From assembly GCF_001039355.2 (NCBI RefSeq), contig NW_019774725.1:23336-87335 (forward strand): DNA of 64,000 bases. Direction: 5' to 3'. The notes under the pieces are model-generated. The model did no database searches and had not been told where the DNA came from. It worked only from the letters and a program-made list of their open reading frames with translations. The stretch comes from Lingula anatina. Taxonomy: Eukaryota; Brachiopoda; Lingulata; Lingulida; Lingulidae. Positions 61,537-64,000 of the stretch are shown in pieces (positions within the stretch are counted from its first letter, which is position 1; every line of letters begins with the position of its first letter). Both the position numbers and the translations under genes were made by a program.

Positions 61537-63896
61537 ATGGCCGCACTTGATGTTGTTTCACCCAGCACATTCAAAGCATTGCAAAATCTTGACATTGAGT
61601 GTCTTGCTTACCTTAGTGAAAATGAACTGAGACCAATTTTGCCGTGTTTAGTGCGGATGTCCCTTTGCGCCCCCTCTGACAACGGTGAGAGATGGATGGA
61701 GAGCAAGAAGAGTTTACTTCGTATTTTGTCTGGAATCGAAGTTGTCAACAGCGTAGTGCAGTTGTTGTCAGTTGATTTCCACGAACTAGAAATAGATGCC
61801 AAAAAAGAACAGCATTTAAGGTAATGATAACAATGGAGTAAAAAATACATTCATGCATTTATGTACAACACCCCATACAGAAGGAACATCCAAATTAACT
61901 TTTGAGTGATCCAGCTTTTCCATTTTGATTCTTGTCTATGATGTTCTCCATTTTAAACATGATATGATGGTGCTTGGTATTACACAACCAGCACAATGTT
62001 TTGTGTTTTATTCTAATTTTGAATATATCATAACATTTCTTCAATATCTGTTCAGGACCAAAGCTGGGAGTAGCCAGAGTGAGAGCATGCTGATTTCACA
62101 GCTCCAGAATAGTTTGTCCCTTGAATTTGAGCGTGCTGATGCGCCAAGGAGGTTACGTCTTGTGCTAAGTGAACTTCTATTTGTAGTGTCACAGGTATGT
62201 AGAGAAGTGAAGATATTTGTGAATATTAAGAGTTTAAAAAAATTATATAATTAAAGGGATTGAGAGGGTGATCTATTGTTATTTGTGGTTTGTCAATACT
62301 GCACAGTAGTACAGTACAGTTTTTTTATAAATGGAGGTCTTAATGTCTTTCTATTAATTTTTTATGCTATATTTTATATTCCTCTTCCAAACACAATATA
62401 TATTTTTTCAGATGAGAGAAACTAGAACTGAGTTCTACCATAAACCATCTGAGTTATTTGAATGTGATGTTTATTTAGAAGAAGTTGCAGATGTGATTTG
62501 CATTGCCCAAGCAGGTACATTGTTTCATCATAAAGAACATAGATGAATACCAATTACAGTACCATTATATTGTCAGTAACCTTGGGAAAATGGAAGAGTC
62601 GTCCCATCATCATAACTTTAAGCAATCTGAAATCCTGAAATGAAAACAACACTGTTAAGTTATTGGTTTTATAGAATTATTTCACTCCCATATTATCACA
62701 GTTAACAAGTTTATATCTTTTATCATTTTTGTCACTTTTCAGAATTACCGAGACTTCTTCCAGTGACAGAGGTTGCTGAGGCCATGCTTCATGTTAAAAA
62801 TGGGCACTTGATATTATGCAGACTGGTAGCTAATTTACCAGAATCCTTTTCGGAAGGTAAAGAGATTTTGTCATCTAAACTGTGAGGTTAATTTGTCAAA
62901 AAAATGACTGTGATAAAAATGCTGTTGTCTTCATCATGTTAAGCTAAATGTTTGTAGTATAGCAAGAGTACAAAACCCCATTCATAAACAAAATACATTG
63001 CATCAGAATATGAATCTTGTTTTAATGTTGTAACACAAGTAATGCCGTAATCAGTTCATTGCTACAGCAATGGGGTCAGCATGATCCACTTGTTGATATA
63101 TAAAATGTGTTAGTCTTGAAAGAACGTTATGCGCTAATTTTTCATTGTAGTATGCAACAGCCTGATTTCCACTGGAGATAAACAGGATGAAGATGTGCTA
63201 TCAGGGAGAAGGAGGATGCAAGCAATAAGAGCTCTCTGTAACATGAATCCTGAAGAAATTCTCAGCGTCAGAGCAATGTGTGTAAGTATAGCCATCTAGG
63301 TGGTGTCTTTTAGGGTTTGGGGTTCATAATGTTTTACATTGGCATTTGCTTAATCACTTGCAGCCTAGTTGTATGAAATGTAAAAGTGTTGTCATTTGGA
63401 ATTATGGAAATATATTAACAATGTATGTTATGAAACATATATAAGCTATTTATGGATAGTATGTTACGACTTTTACCACATGTCAGATATACTGGAATTA
63501 AAATTGTAAAGCATGATTTAGAAGAAAAATATATAGTTGACTTGTGATTTGCCAGAAACCAAAGGATATATTGTAATCAACTGTTAAATAACTCCATTTA
63601 AAATATGTCTCTGTTGCTCATGCTGTGAATAAACAAATGGAATTTTAGAACATTAATGATAATCAAACATCCAACTATAAACATCCAAACATGAATACAT
63701 GTTTCCATTTTAGCTGGAACATTGTAAGATGCCTGGTCTAGCTGTGGCCTTGACCTTGCTCCCTCAGACCACCAGCAGCCTGAGCAGTGGTGGTGGGGCC
63801 ACTAATGACCTTGTGTCATTTGTCAGTGGTATCCTGCTGGGCAATGACACCAATGTCAGGAGCTGGTTTGCACAGTTTGTGAAAAATGGACAAAAG
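61537..63896 (+). CDS. INTS2: INTS2, second allele copy (first six exons, runs off window)
   Basis: Exons 61537-61820, 62056-62194, 62412-62514, 62743-62856, 63151-63281, 63714-63896 repeat the first six exons of the copy at 57448, with the same phases. Amino-acid differences are few: SEV to SEL in exon 2, GEK to GDK and DML to DVL in exon 5, and one Gly fewer in the SSGGGGATN run of exon 6 (so 183 instead of 186 nt). Introns are collinear with small indels. This is best read as the other haplotype of the same gene, not a paralogue. Confidence 0.92.
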
Positions 63897-64000
63897 GTGA
63901 AGCATTTTAATTATACAAGTAGAGTGCTGACTTGGGTTCAGAATCCAATAATATTTAGGTTGGGCTGACCCATTTTAGAAATGTCCACTGCAGTTTTTTT

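Noticed and set aside
57448-63896. Tandem INTS2 genes
   Set aside because: Introns and exons are collinear with only a few changes, and the first copy stops in mid-gene at the N at 61075. Read as two alleles.
1-64000. CRISPR arrays, bacterial operons, tRNA or rRNA genes
   Set aside because: None seen. Repeats are microsatellites, MITEs or allelic duplicates and all genes are spliced.

Overview
The window is AT-rich eukaryotic DNA carrying intron-containing animal genes with GT-AG introns. The gene set (TIR-HEAT proteins, SVOP-type and SLC6 transporters, Mediator MED31, Integrator INTS2) and the short, MITE-filled introns point to a marine invertebrate bilaterian. I cannot fix the phylum from the sequence. 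The assembly is a draft. Besides an 824-base N run (39503-40326) there are eight isolated single Ns (9670, 11899, 31396, 34807, 45100, 49470, 55088, 61075). At 31396, 34807, 49470, 55088 and 61075 the sequence after the N repeats near-identical sequence seen just before it. This looks like two alleles of a heterozygous animal laid end to end.

Layout. (1) 45-9059: two divergent genes, head to head across 1.37 kb, encode N-terminal TIR plus HEAT-repeat proteins. The minus-strand gene runs off the left edge and has an intact bacterial/plant-like TIR. The plus-strand gene is complete (425 aa) but has lost the BB-loop. (2) 9873-16946 and 20547-37439: two tandem minus-strand SVOP-like transporters of the major facilitator superfamily with the same intron positions and phases. 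The second contains a duplicated 3.4 kb block carrying exons 3 and 4. (3) 42523-48478: a plus-strand SLC6 glycine-transporter-like gene. Its middle (end of TM3 to start of TM6) is missing at the single N at 45100, and its last four exons reappear at 49584-51039. (4) 53996-57192: MED31 on the minus strand, partly duplicated. (5) 57448-60879: the first nine exons of INTS2 on the plus strand. INTS2 and MED31 share a 255-bp bidirectional promoter. From 61078 the MED31 exon 1/INTS2 block is repeated as a second allele.

Mobile DNA is non-autonomous. There is a 167-168 bp MITE family with CAGGGGCGGAT ends, including one copy nested in another. A 655-bp element with 77-bp inverted repeats and an exact 8-bp target duplication sits at the end of one of those MITEs. 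There are several palindromic elements, and a MITE present in one INTS2/MED31 allele and absent from the other. No transposase, reverse transcriptase, tRNA, rRNA or CRISPR array was seen.

The housekeeping pair (MED31/INTS2) and the transporters are ordinary metazoan genes. The least ordinary locus is the TIR-HEAT pair. Its arrangement of one intact and one degenerate TIR under a shared upstream region resembles paired sensor/executor immune genes, which is inference only.
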